Positions 15,396 to 24,023 are shown, counted from the first letter of the stretch. The stretch: DNA of 64,000 nucleotides from an uncultured Bacillota bacterium (GCA_949293555.1 CASFDV010000002.1:356210-420209); one strand, 5' to 3'. Numbers and translations are program-made. The notes: generated by a model from the letters alone, not told the origin.

Positions 15396-18053
15396 TCACT
15401 CGCTCCGGAGGGCGACGACGGGGTCCTTCTTCGCGGCGAGGCTCGCCGGGACGAGCCCCGAAAGGAGGGTGAGCCCCACGGAGAGGAGGATCATCACGAT
15501 GGCTTCCCACCAGGGGAGCGCGGCGATCGTATAGATGCCGGAGAGCCCGCCGACGATGAGGTTGAGGATGATCTGGAGGAGATAGGTCACGAGGATGCCG
15601 ATGAGCCCGGCGAGAAGTCCCGTGATGAAGGTCTCGGCGTTGAAGAGGCGCTTGACGTCCTTCTTCCTCCCGCCCAGGGAGCGAATGACGCCGATCTCCT
15701 TCACGCGCTCGATGACGGATACATAGGTGATGACCGCGATCATGACGGTGCTGACGACGAGGGAGAGGGCGGTGAAGATGATGAGGGCGGTCGTGATGAG
15801 CTCGATGAGGCTGTTGACCATCGCCAGGACGATGGAAAGGGAGTCCGTGTAGCGGATCTCGGGCCTGTCCTCCGCGGAAAGCTCCTTGCCCCCGACGAGG
15901 ATCGTCCCTTCCCCGTTCCAGGCGTCGAGATACTCCTTCACCTTGTCCATCCCCTCGATCTGGTTCGGGTATATCTCGATCGCGAGTGGGGTGTCCCCGC
16001 CACCCAGGGCGTTCAGCGAGACGAGGACCATGTTCTCGAAGGCGCCCGTGGCCCCCTCGAGCATCGTCTGCTCCGTGAAGGACTGGAGGTAGCCGATCGA
16101 GGAAAGGAGCTGCCCCTCGAACGTGTACTGGTAGGGGTAGATCGCGGGGTCCTTCGAGGTGAGGCCGTCCTGGCCCTTCTCCTCGACGTAGCGGACCACC
16201 TCGGAATCCTTCGCGTCCTCCCTCACCCGGTCCTGGAAGGCCGCGGTGTAGTAGAGCCCGCTGTTGAGGCAGCCGTAGCTCACCCCGTCCTTCTTCCGGA
16301 GGATCGCGGTGATCTTGAGGGAGAGCGACTCCTTTTCCCTTTCCCTGTCCTTGTTGGGGGAGTAGGCGAAGCTCGGGACGGTGTCGAAGGAAGATCCCGT
16401 GCTTTCATAGCGCGTGAAGACGGAGTCGTTGGGGTAGTAGAGGAATTCCTTCCCCATGAGCTCCTCGTAAGAGAAGCGGTTCTTCTCGAGCTCGGGGTCG
16501 TAGAGCTCGCTTCCGATCGCCTGGTAGACGTTGTTGAGGAACTCTTCCTGGCTGAGGTAGCCCGTCTCGGCGAGGGTGAGGTCGCTGAGGGCGTCGTTCC
16601 CGAGGACGATGGCGATCTCGTCCTCCGCCTTGGGAAGGCGGTCCTCCCCGCCGGTCTCGAGGATGTCGTACTGGGAGAGGATGAGCTCGTCGCTATCGGG
16701 GAGGAGCGAGAAGGGCTTGGGGAGCATGTTGACGTAGTCGGCGTAGTCGGTGAACTCGGTCTGGGCGAGGATCGAGCGATAGACGGTGCGGATCGCCCCG
16801 AGGGAGGTCACGTAGCCGGGCATCTCGTAGGGAAGGCCCTGGAGGTTGCTCTCGACGTAGATGTTCGTGGAGACGTCGATCCCGTAGTCGAAGACGATGC
16901 CTGCATAGTATTCCTCGTCCATGGCCTTCACGTACTCGAGGTACTCGGGGGTGATCTCGTTGGAGAACATGAACTCGTTCACCTCGCCCGCGGAGTTGAC
17001 GAGGGCGGTGATGGTCTCGTTCACGTTGACGTAGCCTTCCTCCGTCCCTTCGACGACCGCGCCGATCTGGCCGAGGCTCCCGGCGAGGTTCATCAGGGAG
17101 GTGAGGTCGATCCCCTGCGCCTCGACGGCGATGGGGTTCCCGGAAAGCATGTCCGCCTCCATGTTGTCGATGTAGCCGGTGACGCCGCTAGAGATGGCGA
17201 GGACGGAGCTGACCCCGATGATGCCGATCGAGGCGGCGATCGCGACGAGCGAGGTCCTCTTCCTCTTGCTATAGAGGTTCTGGCCGGACAAGCGGAAGGC
17301 CGAGGCGAAGGAGAGCTTGCTCTTTTTCAGCGTTTCCTCCGCAGAAGGTTCCTCTTTTACGAGATTTCCATCAAAAGGATCGCTATCTTCCTGCACCTTC
17401 CCGTCGAGGAGGCGCACGATCCTCGTGCTGTAGCGTTCCGCGAGGTCGGGGTTATGCGTGACCATGATGACGAGGCGGTCACGGGAGATTTCCTTGATGA
17501 TCTCCATGATCTGGACCGAGGTCTCGGTGTCGAGCGCCCCCGTGGGCTCGTCGGCGAGGAGAATCTCCGGGTCCCCGACGATCGCTCGGGCGATCGCCAC
17601 CCGCTGGCACTGCCCGCCCGAGAGCTGGTTCGGGCGCTTCCCTTCCTCGCCCTCGAGGCCGACCCTCCGGAGGGCCTCCATGACGCGTTCCTTCCTTTGC
17701 TCGCGCTCGACGCCCCGTATTGTGAGGGCGAGTTCCACGTTCTGGTAGACGGTCTGGTGCGGGATGAGGTTGTAGCTCTGGAACACGAAGCCGATGCGGT
17801 GGTTCCGGTAGCTGTCCCAGTCGGAGTCCTTGAAGTCCTTCGTGTCGATCCCATCGACGACGAGATCCCCTTCCGTGGCGTGGTCGAGCCCCCCGATGAT
17901 GTTGAGGAGCGTCGTCTTGCCGCATCCGGAAGGCCCGAGGATCGAGACGAACTCGGTGTCCCGGAAGACGAGGTCGATTCCCTTGAGGGCGTGCACCTCC
18001 CCGACGTCGCCGCCGACGAGGTAGTCCTTCTTCAGTCCCTTGAGCTCAAGCAT
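15396..18053 (-). CDS. MacB/FtsX-type ABC exporter, ATPase fused to permease
   Basis: An 885-residue single-chain ABC protein. The N-terminal ATPase (about 1-225) has Walker A GPSGCGKTT, signature LSGGQCQRVAIARA and Walker B LLADEPTGALD. A transmembrane helix follows near residue 260, then a large extracytoplasmic region rich in Asp/Glu/Tyr, and three C-terminal helices with the FtsX signature (VSVIERVKEIGVIRSLGG and following). LolCDE/MacB-type machines couple ATP hydrolysis to movement of periplasmic or surface parts; cargo is unknown. The start overlaps the end of the MarR gene by eight bases, so the regulator probably controls it. Confidence 0.88.
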   Translation of the reverse strand: MLELKGLKKDYLVGGDVGEVHALKGIDLVFRDTEFVSILGPSGCGKTTLLNIIGGLDHATEGDLVVDGIDTKDFKDSDWDSYRNHRIGFVFQSYNLIPHQTVYQNVELALTIRGVEREQRKERVMEALRRVGLEGEEGKRPNQLSGGQCQRVAIARAIVGDPEILLADEPTGALDTETSVQIMEIIKEISRDRLVIMVTHNPDLAERYSTRIVRLLDGKVQEDSDPFDGNLVKEEPSAEETLKKSKLSFASAFRLSGQNLYSKRKRTSLVAIAASIGIIGVSSVLAISSGVTGYIDNMEADMLSGNPIAVEAQGIDLTSLMNLAGSLGQIGAVVEGTEEGYVNVNETITALVNSAGEVNEFMFSNEITPEYLEYVKAMDEEYYAGIVFDYGIDVSTNIYVESNLQGLPYEMPGYVTSLGAIRTVYRSILAQTEFTDYADYVNMLPKPFSLLPDSDELILSQYDILETGGEDRLPKAEDEIAIVLGNDALSDLTLAETGYLSQEEFLNNVYQAIGSELYDPELEKNRFSYEELMGKEFLYYPNDSVFTRYESTGSSFDTVPSFAYSPNKDREREKESLSLKITAILRKKDGVSYGCLNSGLYYTAAFQDRVREDAKDSEVVRYVEEKGQDGLTSKDPAIYPYQYTFEGQLLSSIGYLQSFTEQTMLEGATGAFENMVLVSLNALGGGDTPLAIEIYPNQIEGMDKVKEYLDAWNGEGTILVGGKELSAEDRPEIRYTDSLSIVLAMVNSLIELITTALIIFTALSLVVSTVMIAVITYVSVIERVKEIGVIRSLGGRKKDVKRLFNAETFITGLLAGLIGILVTYLLQIILNLIVGGLSGIYTIAALPWWEAIVMILLSVGLTLLSGLVPASLAAKKDPVVALRSE

Positions 18054-18462
18054 TTTCCTTCTTCCCCACTTTCCTTGCGATGCGGAGCGCCCATGCGCGT
18101 TCCTCTTCGTCCAGCGGATCGAAGAGCGAGCGTATCGTCTTATGGAGCCACTTCCTCGTTCCTTGGATCTCTTCCTCGCCCTTCTTGGTGAGGGAGACGA
18201 GCACCTTCCGATGGTCGTTCTTGTCTCGTTTTGTCCTCGCCAGCCCGAGGAATAGGAGACGCCGGATGATGACGGCCATCCTCGCCCCGGTGACGCCGGC
18301 CCTCGCGGCGAGGTCCCCGGCGGTCAAAGGGGCATCCTCGTAAAGGATGTCCATGACCCTGTAGTTCCCGTGGTTGAGCCGCCCGAGCGACTGCGCGAGG
18401 CCCTTGACCTCTTCAAGGCCCGCGATCCGGAAGATGGCATCGTCGACTTCTTTCCATCCCAT
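18046..18462 (-). CDS. MarR-family transcriptional regulator
   Basis: A 138-residue winged-helix regulator. Helices lead into LTAGDLAARAGVTGARMAVI (recognition helix) and the wing KRDKNDHRKVLVSLTKKGEE, both typical of MarR. It is the first gene of a two-gene operon with the ABC exporter, the usual arrangement for MarR-controlled efflux. Upstream of the ATG the DNA holds several TTAAC/GTTAA elements (18480-18501), a plausible autoregulatory operator. No clear ribosome binding site is present; a TTAGGT box six bases before the ATG is a possible leaderless -10. Confidence 0.85.
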   Translation of the reverse strand: MGWKEVDDAIFRIAGLEEVKGLAQSLGRLNHGNYRVMDILYEDAPLTAGDLAARAGVTGARMAVIIRRLLFLGLARTKRDKNDHRKVLVSLTKKGEEEIQGTRKWLHKTIRSLFDPLDEEERAWALRIARKVGKKENA

Positions 18463-18479
18463 AGATTTACCTAACCCAC

Positions 18480-18501
18480 GTTAACTAATAACAGGCGTTA
18501 A
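18480..18501. promoter_or_regulatory. Candidate MarR operator
   Basis: GTTAAC (18480-18485) and GTTAA (18497-18501) form an inverted arrangement of TTAAC half-sites 18-40 bases upstream of the MarR start. The symmetry is modest, so this is a suggestion only. Confidence 0.3.
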
Positions 18502-18502
18502 G

Positions 18503-18533
18503 AAAAAGGCAAGCCAAGTTTTCGGCTTGCCTT
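18503..18533 (-). terminator. Terminator of the Mrp ATPase gene
   Basis: On the minus strand an eight-base-pair stem GGCAAGCC/GGCTTGCC is followed by TTTTT. Confidence 0.8.
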
Positions 18534-18554
18534 CTGAAAGCGGTTCCAGCCTCT

Positions 18555-19379
18555 TCAGCCGAGCTTCGCGATGGCGGCGAGGACCCCCTTGAGGTCGTCC
18601 CCCCGGTATTCCTCGATCCTCCCTTCGTCGACGAGGAGGCGCGTCTTCTCCTCGATCGGGAGCTTGGCGAGGAGGGGGAGGCCGTACTTCTTCGCGGCCT
18701 CTTCGCTCTTCCCCTTGCCGAAGGGGTAAACCTTCTCCCCGCATCCAGGGCACTTGACGTAGGACATGTTCTCCACGAGCCCGAGGAGCGGGATGTCCAT
18801 CATCCTCGCCATGTTGACGGCCTTCTCCACGATGAGGGAGACGAGGTCCTGGGGCGTGGACACCACGACGACCCCGTCCACCGGGATCTGCTGGAAGATG
18901 GTGAGGGGGATGTCGCCGGTTCCCGGCGGCATGTCGATGAGGAGGACGTCGACGTTCCCGTACATGACGTCGGTGTAAAGCTGCCCGACGAAGGAGGAGA
19001 GGAGCGAGCCCCTCCAGATGATCGGGGTCGCGGGGTCGTCGACGAGGAGGTTGGCGCTCATGATGGCGGCGCCCCTCTTGCTCATCGCGGGGAAGATGCC
19101 TTCCTCCGTCCCCGAGGCGACGTAGCCCTTGAAGCCGAAGGCCTGGGGGATCGAGGGCCCGGTCACGTCCGCGTCGAGGATGGCGACCTTCTTCCCCTCG
19201 TTCATGAGGCTGACGGCGAGGAGGGAGGTCACAAGGGACTTGCCGACCCCTCCCTTGCCGGAGCAGACGGCGATCGTCTTCCCGATCTTCGTCCCCTCGT
19301 GCGGCTTGAGCCTCTCGATGCGGGAGCCGCAGTTCTCGACGCTGCAGCCTTCGCAGTGGTGGTTGCATTCCTCTGGCAT
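18555..19379 (-). CDS. Mrp/NBP35-type Fe-S cluster carrier ATPase
   Basis: A 274-residue P-loop ATPase of the MinD/Mrp family, which binds and delivers 4Fe-4S clusters to apo-proteins in the cytoplasm. The deviant Walker A is CSGKGGVGKS (about 37-46). The N-terminus has four cysteines (C5, C9, C12, C17) as in NBP35-like proteins, and the conserved cluster-binding C-P-G-C lies in the C-terminal half (VKCPGCGEKVYPFG). DADVTGPSIP and DMPPGTGD are typical. AAGGAAGG precedes the ATG and TATAAT lies about 35 bases upstream, so this gene has an ordinary leader. Confidence 0.88.
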   Translation of the reverse strand: MPEECNHHCEGCSVENCGSRIERLKPHEGTKIGKTIAVCSGKGGVGKSLVTSLLAVSLMNEGKKVAILDADVTGPSIPQAFGFKGYVASGTEEGIFPAMSKRGAAIMSANLLVDDPATPIIWRGSLLSSFVGQLYTDVMYGNVDVLLIDMPPGTGDIPLTIFQQIPVDGVVVVSTPQDLVSLIVEKAVNMARMMDIPLLGLVENMSYVKCPGCGEKVYPFGKGKSEEAAKKYGLPLLAKLPIEEKTRLLVDEGRIEEYRGDDLKGVLAAIAKLG

Positions 19380-19449
19380 GGCGCGTTCCTTCCTTATGAT
19401 TTCTATCGCCGCGGATTATAGACCTTGACCGCGAGGCTATCATTGCCCC

Positions 19450-20316
19450 GTGCTCGAGGTGTTCCTGGATTCGCTCATCGATTCCGCCAAGGTATTCGGC
19501 CTTGCTTTTCTCGTCTACTTCCTCCTCTCCTTCTTCGAGGGGAAGCTCGCGCGGCTTTTGGAAAGCAAGAGGCGCTACGCCCCGGCGATGGGGGCTCTTG
19601 CGGGCGCGATCCCCCAGTGCGGGATCCCCGTCGTCGGAAGCGACCTTTTCCTCAAGGGGCATCTCACCGCGGGAACGCTCCTCGCCATCTTCTTCTCCTG
19701 CAGCGACGAAGCCTTCCCCATCCTCCTCGGGAACTTCGAGGGGGACTGGTGGATGGCCTTCCTCCTCCTTCTCATAAAGATCGTGGGAGGGGCGGCGATC
19801 GGCTACCTCCTCGATCTGATCCTCAGGGACAAGGGCAAGGAGGTGGACATGCACCTCCGGTCCTGCGAGGGCGCGCCTTCCTCCCACATCGGCTGCTGCG
19901 GGCATGAGATCGAGGGCGAGGGCCCTTTCCTGAAGGAGCACCTTCTCCACCCCTTCCTCCATAGCCTCAAGATCTTCGCCTATAGCTTCCTCGTCTCTTT
20001 CCTTTTCGGGATCCTGGTCTTCTACGTCGGGGAAGAGAGCATCCTTTCTTTCCTCGAGGGGCAAAGGGCGCTCACGCCCCTCCTCGCCCTTCTCGTGGGC
20101 CTCATCCCCAACTGCGCATCCTCCGTCCTCCTCTCGACCCTCTATGTGGGAGGAGGCCTTCCTTTCGGGGCGCTCCTCGCGGGGCTGGCGATGAACGCGG
20201 GGCTCGGGCCCCTTTATCTCCTGAAGGACAGGACGAGGTGGAAGGAGAAGGGCCTCGTCTTCCTCTTCCAGGCGCTGGGCGCGCTCGCGCTTGGCTATTC
20301 CTTCCTCTGGCTCTAG
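19450..20316 (+). CDS. Putative 10-TM heavy-metal/arsenic permease (ArsP_2-like)
   Basis: A 288-residue polytopic membrane protein of the putative heavy-metal exporter family. Two repeats each carry a membrane-embedded proline-cysteine motif: GAIPQCGIPVV (about 54-64) and GLIPNCASSV (about 217-226). A His/Cys-bearing cytoplasmic loop (CEGAPSSHIGCCGH, about 139-152) sits between the halves. Known relatives are annotated as arsenic or metal efflux proteins; the metal is unknown. The start is GTG with TATCAT (19438-19443) ending six bases upstream (leaderless). Confidence 0.75.
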   Translation: MLEVFLDSLIDSAKVFGLAFLVYFLLSFFEGKLARLLESKRRYAPAMGALAGAIPQCGIPVVGSDLFLKGHLTAGTLLAIFFSCSDEAFPILLGNFEGDWWMAFLLLLIKIVGGAAIGYLLDLILRDKGKEVDMHLRSCEGAPSSHIGCCGHEIEGEGPFLKEHLLHPFLHSLKIFAYSFLVSFLFGILVFYVGEESILSFLEGQRALTPLLALLVGLIPNCASSVLLSTLYVGGGLPFGALLAGLAMNAGLGPLYLLKDRTRWKEKGLVFLFQALGALALGYSFLWL

Positions 20317-20340
20317 GGCCGGGGGTGCTATCATTCCCGC

Positions 20341-21240
20341 ATGGGCAAGAGGATCTATCGCTTCCAGCCGCGGGAGGGGGTCCTCCTTGAGAAAGCGGAT
20401 TTCACCGGGTTGGACCGGAGGACCGTCGTGGTCGTCCCGCCCGGCGTCCTCGCCTTCTTCGTGAGGGACGGGATCGAGCAGGACCCTCTTTCCGGAGGGG
20501 GGAGCGCCCCCGTCTTCCGGAACAGCGGATATCTCGCCCACCGGAAGAGCCCTGAGGTGGTGGAGGCCATCTTCCTCAACGAGAAGGGCCGGATGAAAGT
20601 GCCCTGGGGGACGAGGAACGGGCTTCACGCCCCCGTCTTCCGCAAGGTCGTCCCTTGCGGGGCGCACGGGGTCCTCGAGATCGGCATCAAGAACGCGCGG
20701 CGCTTCTACCAGAAGGTTTGCGCTTCCCTGCCTAGCTACCGCACGGAGGACGTCCAGGACCTCGTCCTTTCCCTCTTCCTCCCGGAAATCGGGAAGATCG
20801 TCCTTTCCTCCGTGGCGGAAGGGAAGACGGACCTCCTCGCCCCGGAAAGAAGCCTTCCCGGCCTTTCGGAAGAATGCAAGGAGGCTCTGGGACGGCGCTT
20901 CGAGGACGACTACGGCCTCTCGATCCTCTCCTTTGTCGTGGAGAAGATATCCCTTCCTCCTGAGGAAAGGGCCGCCTTGGAAGGCCTCAGGAGCAGGAAC
21001 GGCTGCTGCCCCGAGTGCGGGGCCATCCTCCCTTCCCTTGAAGGAAAATGCCCTTCCTGCGGGAAGGGGATCCTGCGTTGCCCCCATTGCGGCAACGTCC
21101 TCGTCGGGGAAAGCGCCCACTGCCCTTCCTGCGGGATCCTCCTGAAGGAACAAGGGGTTTCTGAGCAAAAGAACAACCAACAAGAAGGAAAAACCTCACA
21201 AAACCCCGTCGAAAGGAAGAAAAATGCCATCCCAGAATGA
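20341..21240 (+). CDS. SPFH-domain protein with double zinc ribbon
   Basis: First gene of the ESCRT-like operon, 299 residues. Residues about 25-215 match the YdjI/virion-core-protein branch of the SPFH (stomatin/flotillin) superfamily: the PPGVLAFFVRDG strand, GVLEIGIKNARRFYQK, and a FEDDYGLSILSFVVEKISLP strand-helix. SPFH proteins polymerise on membranes. No transmembrane helix is seen, so this one is probably a peripheral scaffold. About residues 222-270 hold two zinc ribbons (CPEC...CPSC and CPHC...CPSC), with a Gln/Lys-rich tail. TATCAT (20329-20334) ends six bases before the ATG, a leaderless promoter that probably drives all five genes. The next gene overlaps by 17 bases. Confidence 0.8.
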   Translation: MGKRIYRFQPREGVLLEKADFTGLDRRTVVVVPPGVLAFFVRDGIEQDPLSGGGSAPVFRNSGYLAHRKSPEVVEAIFLNEKGRMKVPWGTRNGLHAPVFRKVVPCGAHGVLEIGIKNARRFYQKVCASLPSYRTEDVQDLVLSLFLPEIGKIVLSSVAEGKTDLLAPERSLPGLSEECKEALGRRFEDDYGLSILSFVVEKISLPPEERAALEGLRSRNGCCPECGAILPSLEGKCPSCGKGILRCPHCGNVLVGESAHCPSCGILLKEQGVSEQKNNQQEGKTSQNPVERKKNAIPE

Positions 21241-22177
21241 TGAGATGACGCTCCAGAAGGACAAGGAAGTCCTGGAAGGGGCGATCCAGGAGCTCAAGCT
21301 CCTCCTCGAGAAGGAGGGCCTTCCCGAGAAGGAAGGGGTGCGGAGGCTCCTCGACGCTTTGGAGGGCCTATTTCCTTCGCGTGATGCGCGCGCATTCGAA
21401 ACGGATGGTAAGATAGCGGGGCATGTGAGGGAGCTTCGCCCTCTCCTCGGGAGAGAAGGCTTCGGGAAGGTGTTCGCCCTCGAAGTCCAGGAAGCCCTCC
21501 GGCTCGTCGAGGCTCGCTCCTCCATCAAGGAGGGGCAGAAAGGAGATGCCATGGCAAAGAAAGGCGGCATCAAGGCGTTCTTCCGGAGGCTTTTCGGAAA
21601 GAAGGAGATCATGGATTTCAGCAAGGAGGACTTCGAGAAGGAAATCGGGCGCGGCAAGGCGAGGCTCGAGGAGCTGAAGGCGGAGCTCCGGGGCTCCAAC
21701 GAGCGGTACAACGCCCTTTTCAACGAGGCGCGGAAGAACCCCGATCCCACTGAGAAGGACCTTGCCGCCGGGGAGCTCGAGATCCTCGCCGACCATATCG
21801 AGAGCGTGAAGGAAGCGATCCACATCATGCAGGACACCATCCAGATCACTTCCCTCGCCTTCGACCAGTACGTCACGCGCGGCCTCGTCGAGCCTTCGGG
21901 GGATCCGAACGCCTTGCAGAACGTCATCCGGAACGTCAAGACGCTCCGTTCCTTCCTCAACACCACCGACGCCCTGATCACCGCCCACGCCCAGAACACC
22001 GAGGCCGCGATCAGCACGGTCCAGGAAACCGTGGCGAGGAGGAGCGAGGAACGGAGGAGGAACCCGCGCCAGAGAAGGGACTCCATCCGCGCGAGCCTCG
22101 AGGGCGGGGAGATTATCGAGAACCCGGCGATGCCCGTCTCGAGCGGGCCGTCCAGCGGAAACAAGGAGGGAGAATAG
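21224..22177 (+). CDS. Coiled-coil protein, probable ESCRT-III/PspA-like partner
   Basis: A 317-residue, mostly helical protein, second in the operon. AAAGGAAG four bases before the ATG fixes the start inside the SPFH gene. The first 100 residues form a helical domain. A basic amphipathic patch follows (KAFFRRLFGKK, about 115-125), suited to membrane binding. A long coiled coil (about 130-270) contains a KARLEELKAELRGSNERYNA stretch and later VKEAIHIMQDTIQITSLAF, with a disordered basic tail after that. The layout (amphipathic N-terminus plus long alpha1/alpha2 hairpin) and its place beside a Snf7-like gene suggest a second, more divergent ESCRT-III/PspA subunit. This is inference, less certain than for the next gene. 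Confidence 0.6.
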   Translation: MPSQNDEMTLQKDKEVLEGAIQELKLLLEKEGLPEKEGVRRLLDALEGLFPSRDARAFETDGKIAGHVRELRPLLGREGFGKVFALEVQEALRLVEARSSIKEGQKGDAMAKKGGIKAFFRRLFGKKEIMDFSKEDFEKEIGRGKARLEELKAELRGSNERYNALFNEARKNPDPTEKDLAAGELEILADHIESVKEAIHIMQDTIQITSLAFDQYVTRGLVEPSGDPNALQNVIRNVKTLRSFLNTTDALITAHAQNTEAAISTVQETVARRSEERRRNPRQRRDSIRASLEGGEIIENPAMPVSSGPSSGNKEGE

Positions 22178-22179
22178 AC

Positions 22180-22803
22180 ATGGGACTCTTTAAGTCGCAG
22201 GCCGACAAGGAGCGCGAGCTCCGCGATTCCGTCCGCCGGTCCGTCCGCGAGATGGACAAGGCCATCGCCGAGCTGGATGACTCCAGGAAGCGCTACATGG
22301 ATCTTGCCAAGGAGGCGCTCCGCCACAAGATCAAGGAGCAGCTTTCCCTCGCCCTCGCCGGCATGAAGACCGCGATCGCCCAGCAGACGAGGATCCGTTC
22401 CTACAAGCTGAACGTCGAGATCATGTACCAGAACTGGCAGACCCTCCGTACCACGAAGGGCTTCCTCCAGACGATGCGCGGGATCAGCCGCGACATGGTG
22501 AAGCTCGCCGATGACAAGGAATACGCCACCGCGGTGAGGGAGTTCGACGCAGCGATCGCCGCCAACGAGAAGCAGGAGGACCGCCTCAACGACTTCCTCG
22601 CCCGCTCCGAAGAGGCCTTCCGCGCCGAAAGCGCCCGCCTGAGCGAGGTGAAGGACGAGGACATCGTCCGTCTCCTCGACGCCGGGTCCGCGATCGAGGA
22701 AGGCGGGGACTCCGAGGAAACCCTCGACAGCCTCATGAAGCGCATCGAGGGCGAGATGGCAAAGGACGCCCTCGCCACTAGCGGCGGGCAGGAAGGGAAA
22801 TGA
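22180..22803 (+). CDS. ESCRT-III (Snf7/CHMP)-like protein
   Basis: A 207-residue all-helical protein closely resembling the eukaryotic/archaeal Snf7 layout. It has a short basic N-terminus (MGLFKSQADKERELRDSVRR), a long alpha1 and alpha2 (about 10-90) and a middle segment LRTTKGFLQTMRGISRDM that reads like the CHMP region preceding alpha3. REFDAAIAANEKQEDRLNDF corresponds to alpha4, then comes an acidic linker and a C-terminal helix (LDSLMKRIEGEMAK, about 183-196) at the position where MIT-interacting motifs occur. ESCRT-III proteins polymerise on and remodel membranes and are recycled by Vps4. The neighbouring AAA gene, which starts on this gene's stop codon (ATGA), is Vps4-like. No enzyme motifs. 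Confidence 0.72.
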   Translation: MGLFKSQADKERELRDSVRRSVREMDKAIAELDDSRKRYMDLAKEALRHKIKEQLSLALAGMKTAIAQQTRIRSYKLNVEIMYQNWQTLRTTKGFLQTMRGISRDMVKLADDKEYATAVREFDAAIAANEKQEDRLNDFLARSEEAFRAESARLSEVKDEDIVRLLDAGSAIEEGGDSEETLDSLMKRIEGEMAKDALATSGGQEGK

Positions 22804-24023
22804 ACGACGTCCAGATGCTGGAGCTCTCCTTCCGGAGCTTCTACGAGCAGGCGCAGGAACTAGAGGCCAAGGGCGATTTCATCAGCGCCCGCAAGGCCTA
22901 TCTCCTCGCCGCCCAGCAGATGGCCAGGCTCGCGGAGGCGAACAAGGGGACGGAGCTGTCCAAGGCCCAGCAGGGAAGGGCCGCGACGATCCTCGAGCAC
23001 GCCCAGCTCGTCGAGGAGTGGGCGAAGAAGCAGCGCGAGTACCTCAAGAACCACCCGCCGGCGCCCCGTCGTCCGAAAAATATCGGAAACGAAGAAGGAA
23101 ACGCGGGTTATGCTGGGAATTCCGGCCCAAGCGAGTTGAATGATGGCGGCAAGCAGTGGGTCTCCGCGAAGAAGCCCGACGTCACTTTCGACGACGTGAT
23201 CGGCCTTGAGCACGCCAAGCGCGAGATCTTCCAGAACTTCATCGACCCGATCCGCCACCCGGAGGTGTTCCGTTCCTACGGCCTCAAGGGAGGCAAGGGG
23301 CTTCTCCTCTACGGGCCTCCGGGGACGGGGAAGACGACGCTTGCCAAGGCGGTCGCCCACGAGATCGACGCCCGCTTCTACTACGTCCGCCCGAGCGACC
23401 TCCTTTCGAAGTGGGTCGGGGACTCCGAGAAGAACCTCGCCTCCCTTTTCGAGGCGGCGAACAAGCCTGGGCCCGCCCTCATCTACATCGACGACTGCGA
23501 GGGGCTCCTGCGCGCCCGGGACGGCTCCTCTCCCCATGACGAGAAGCTGATGGGCGAGTTCCTCCAGCAGCTGGACGGCTTCTCCGGGAGGAAGGAGGAC
23601 CTCTTCTTCCTCGCGGCGACGAACGTCCCCTGGGCGCTGGACCCGGCCGTCCTCCGCGGCGGAAGGATCGACGTCAAGGTGTACGTCGGGCTTCCCAACT
23701 ATTCCGCGCGGAAGGAAATGATCGAGCGCTTCCTCAACGCGAACAAGAACGGCCTTTCCGACGGTTTCAGCATCGACGCGCTCATCGACGAGAGCAAAGG
23801 CCTTGGTGGCGGGGACATCCGCTCCGCGCTCGACCAGGCCGCGCGGGACGCAGCCCACCGCAAGATCCATGGGCAGGGGGACGGGAGGATCCGCATGGAC
23901 GAGGTGCTCCAGACGCTCCGGGCCGCCCACGGGGGAAGGAGCAAGGAGGAGACGAGCCCCGCCCGCTACGCCCAGTGGGGCGGCTTCTCCCTTAGCGACA
24001 TCGACGAGGGGCTCCAGGGATGA
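22800..24023 (+). CDS. Vps4-like AAA ATPase with MIT-like N-terminal domain
   Basis: A 407-residue ATPase. Residues about 7-82 form a three-helix bundle with the MIT pattern (YEQAQELEAKGDFISARKAY, then an LEHAQLVEEWAKKQ helix). A Gly/Asn-rich linker leads to an AAA domain of the Vps4/katanin (meiotic) type: Walker A GPPGTGKT (172-179), pore loop SKWVGDSEKN with W205, Walker B IYIDD (228-232), sensor-1 N275 and arginine fingers R286/R289 (LRGGRID). The usual Walker-B glutamate is Asp232, which may slow hydrolysis. Expected role: disassemble or remodel the ESCRT-III-like polymers of the two preceding genes. ATGA overlaps occur at both ends. Confidence 0.88.
   Translation: MNDVQMLELSFRSFYEQAQELEAKGDFISARKAYLLAAQQMARLAEANKGTELSKAQQGRAATILEHAQLVEEWAKKQREYLKNHPPAPRRPKNIGNEEGNAGYAGNSGPSELNDGGKQWVSAKKPDVTFDDVIGLEHAKREIFQNFIDPIRHPEVFRSYGLKGGKGLLLYGPPGTGKTTLAKAVAHEIDARFYYVRPSDLLSKWVGDSEKNLASLFEAANKPGPALIYIDDCEGLLRARDGSSPHDEKLMGEFLQQLDGFSGRKEDLFFLAATNVPWALDPAVLRGGRIDVKVYVGLPNYSARKEMIERFLNANKNGLSDGFSIDALIDESKGLGGGDIRSALDQAARDAAHRKIHGQGDGRIRMDEVLQTLRAAHGGRSKEETSPARYAQWGGFSLSDIDEGLQG

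Noticed and set aside
15243-18191. 982-codon open frame on the plus strand, antisense to the ABC exporter gene
   Set aside because: It is a composition shadow: strong GC bias at third positions keeps the opposite strand open. The translation is low-complexity (runs of Asp/Glu/Arg/Gly) without motifs, while the minus-strand frame encodes a full ABC exporter.
18481-21183. 900-codon minus-strand frame across the Mrp, permease and SPFH genes
   Set aside because: Another shadow. It crosses two gene boundaries and a terminator, has no promoter or ribosome binding site, and its product is charge-biased without any fold.
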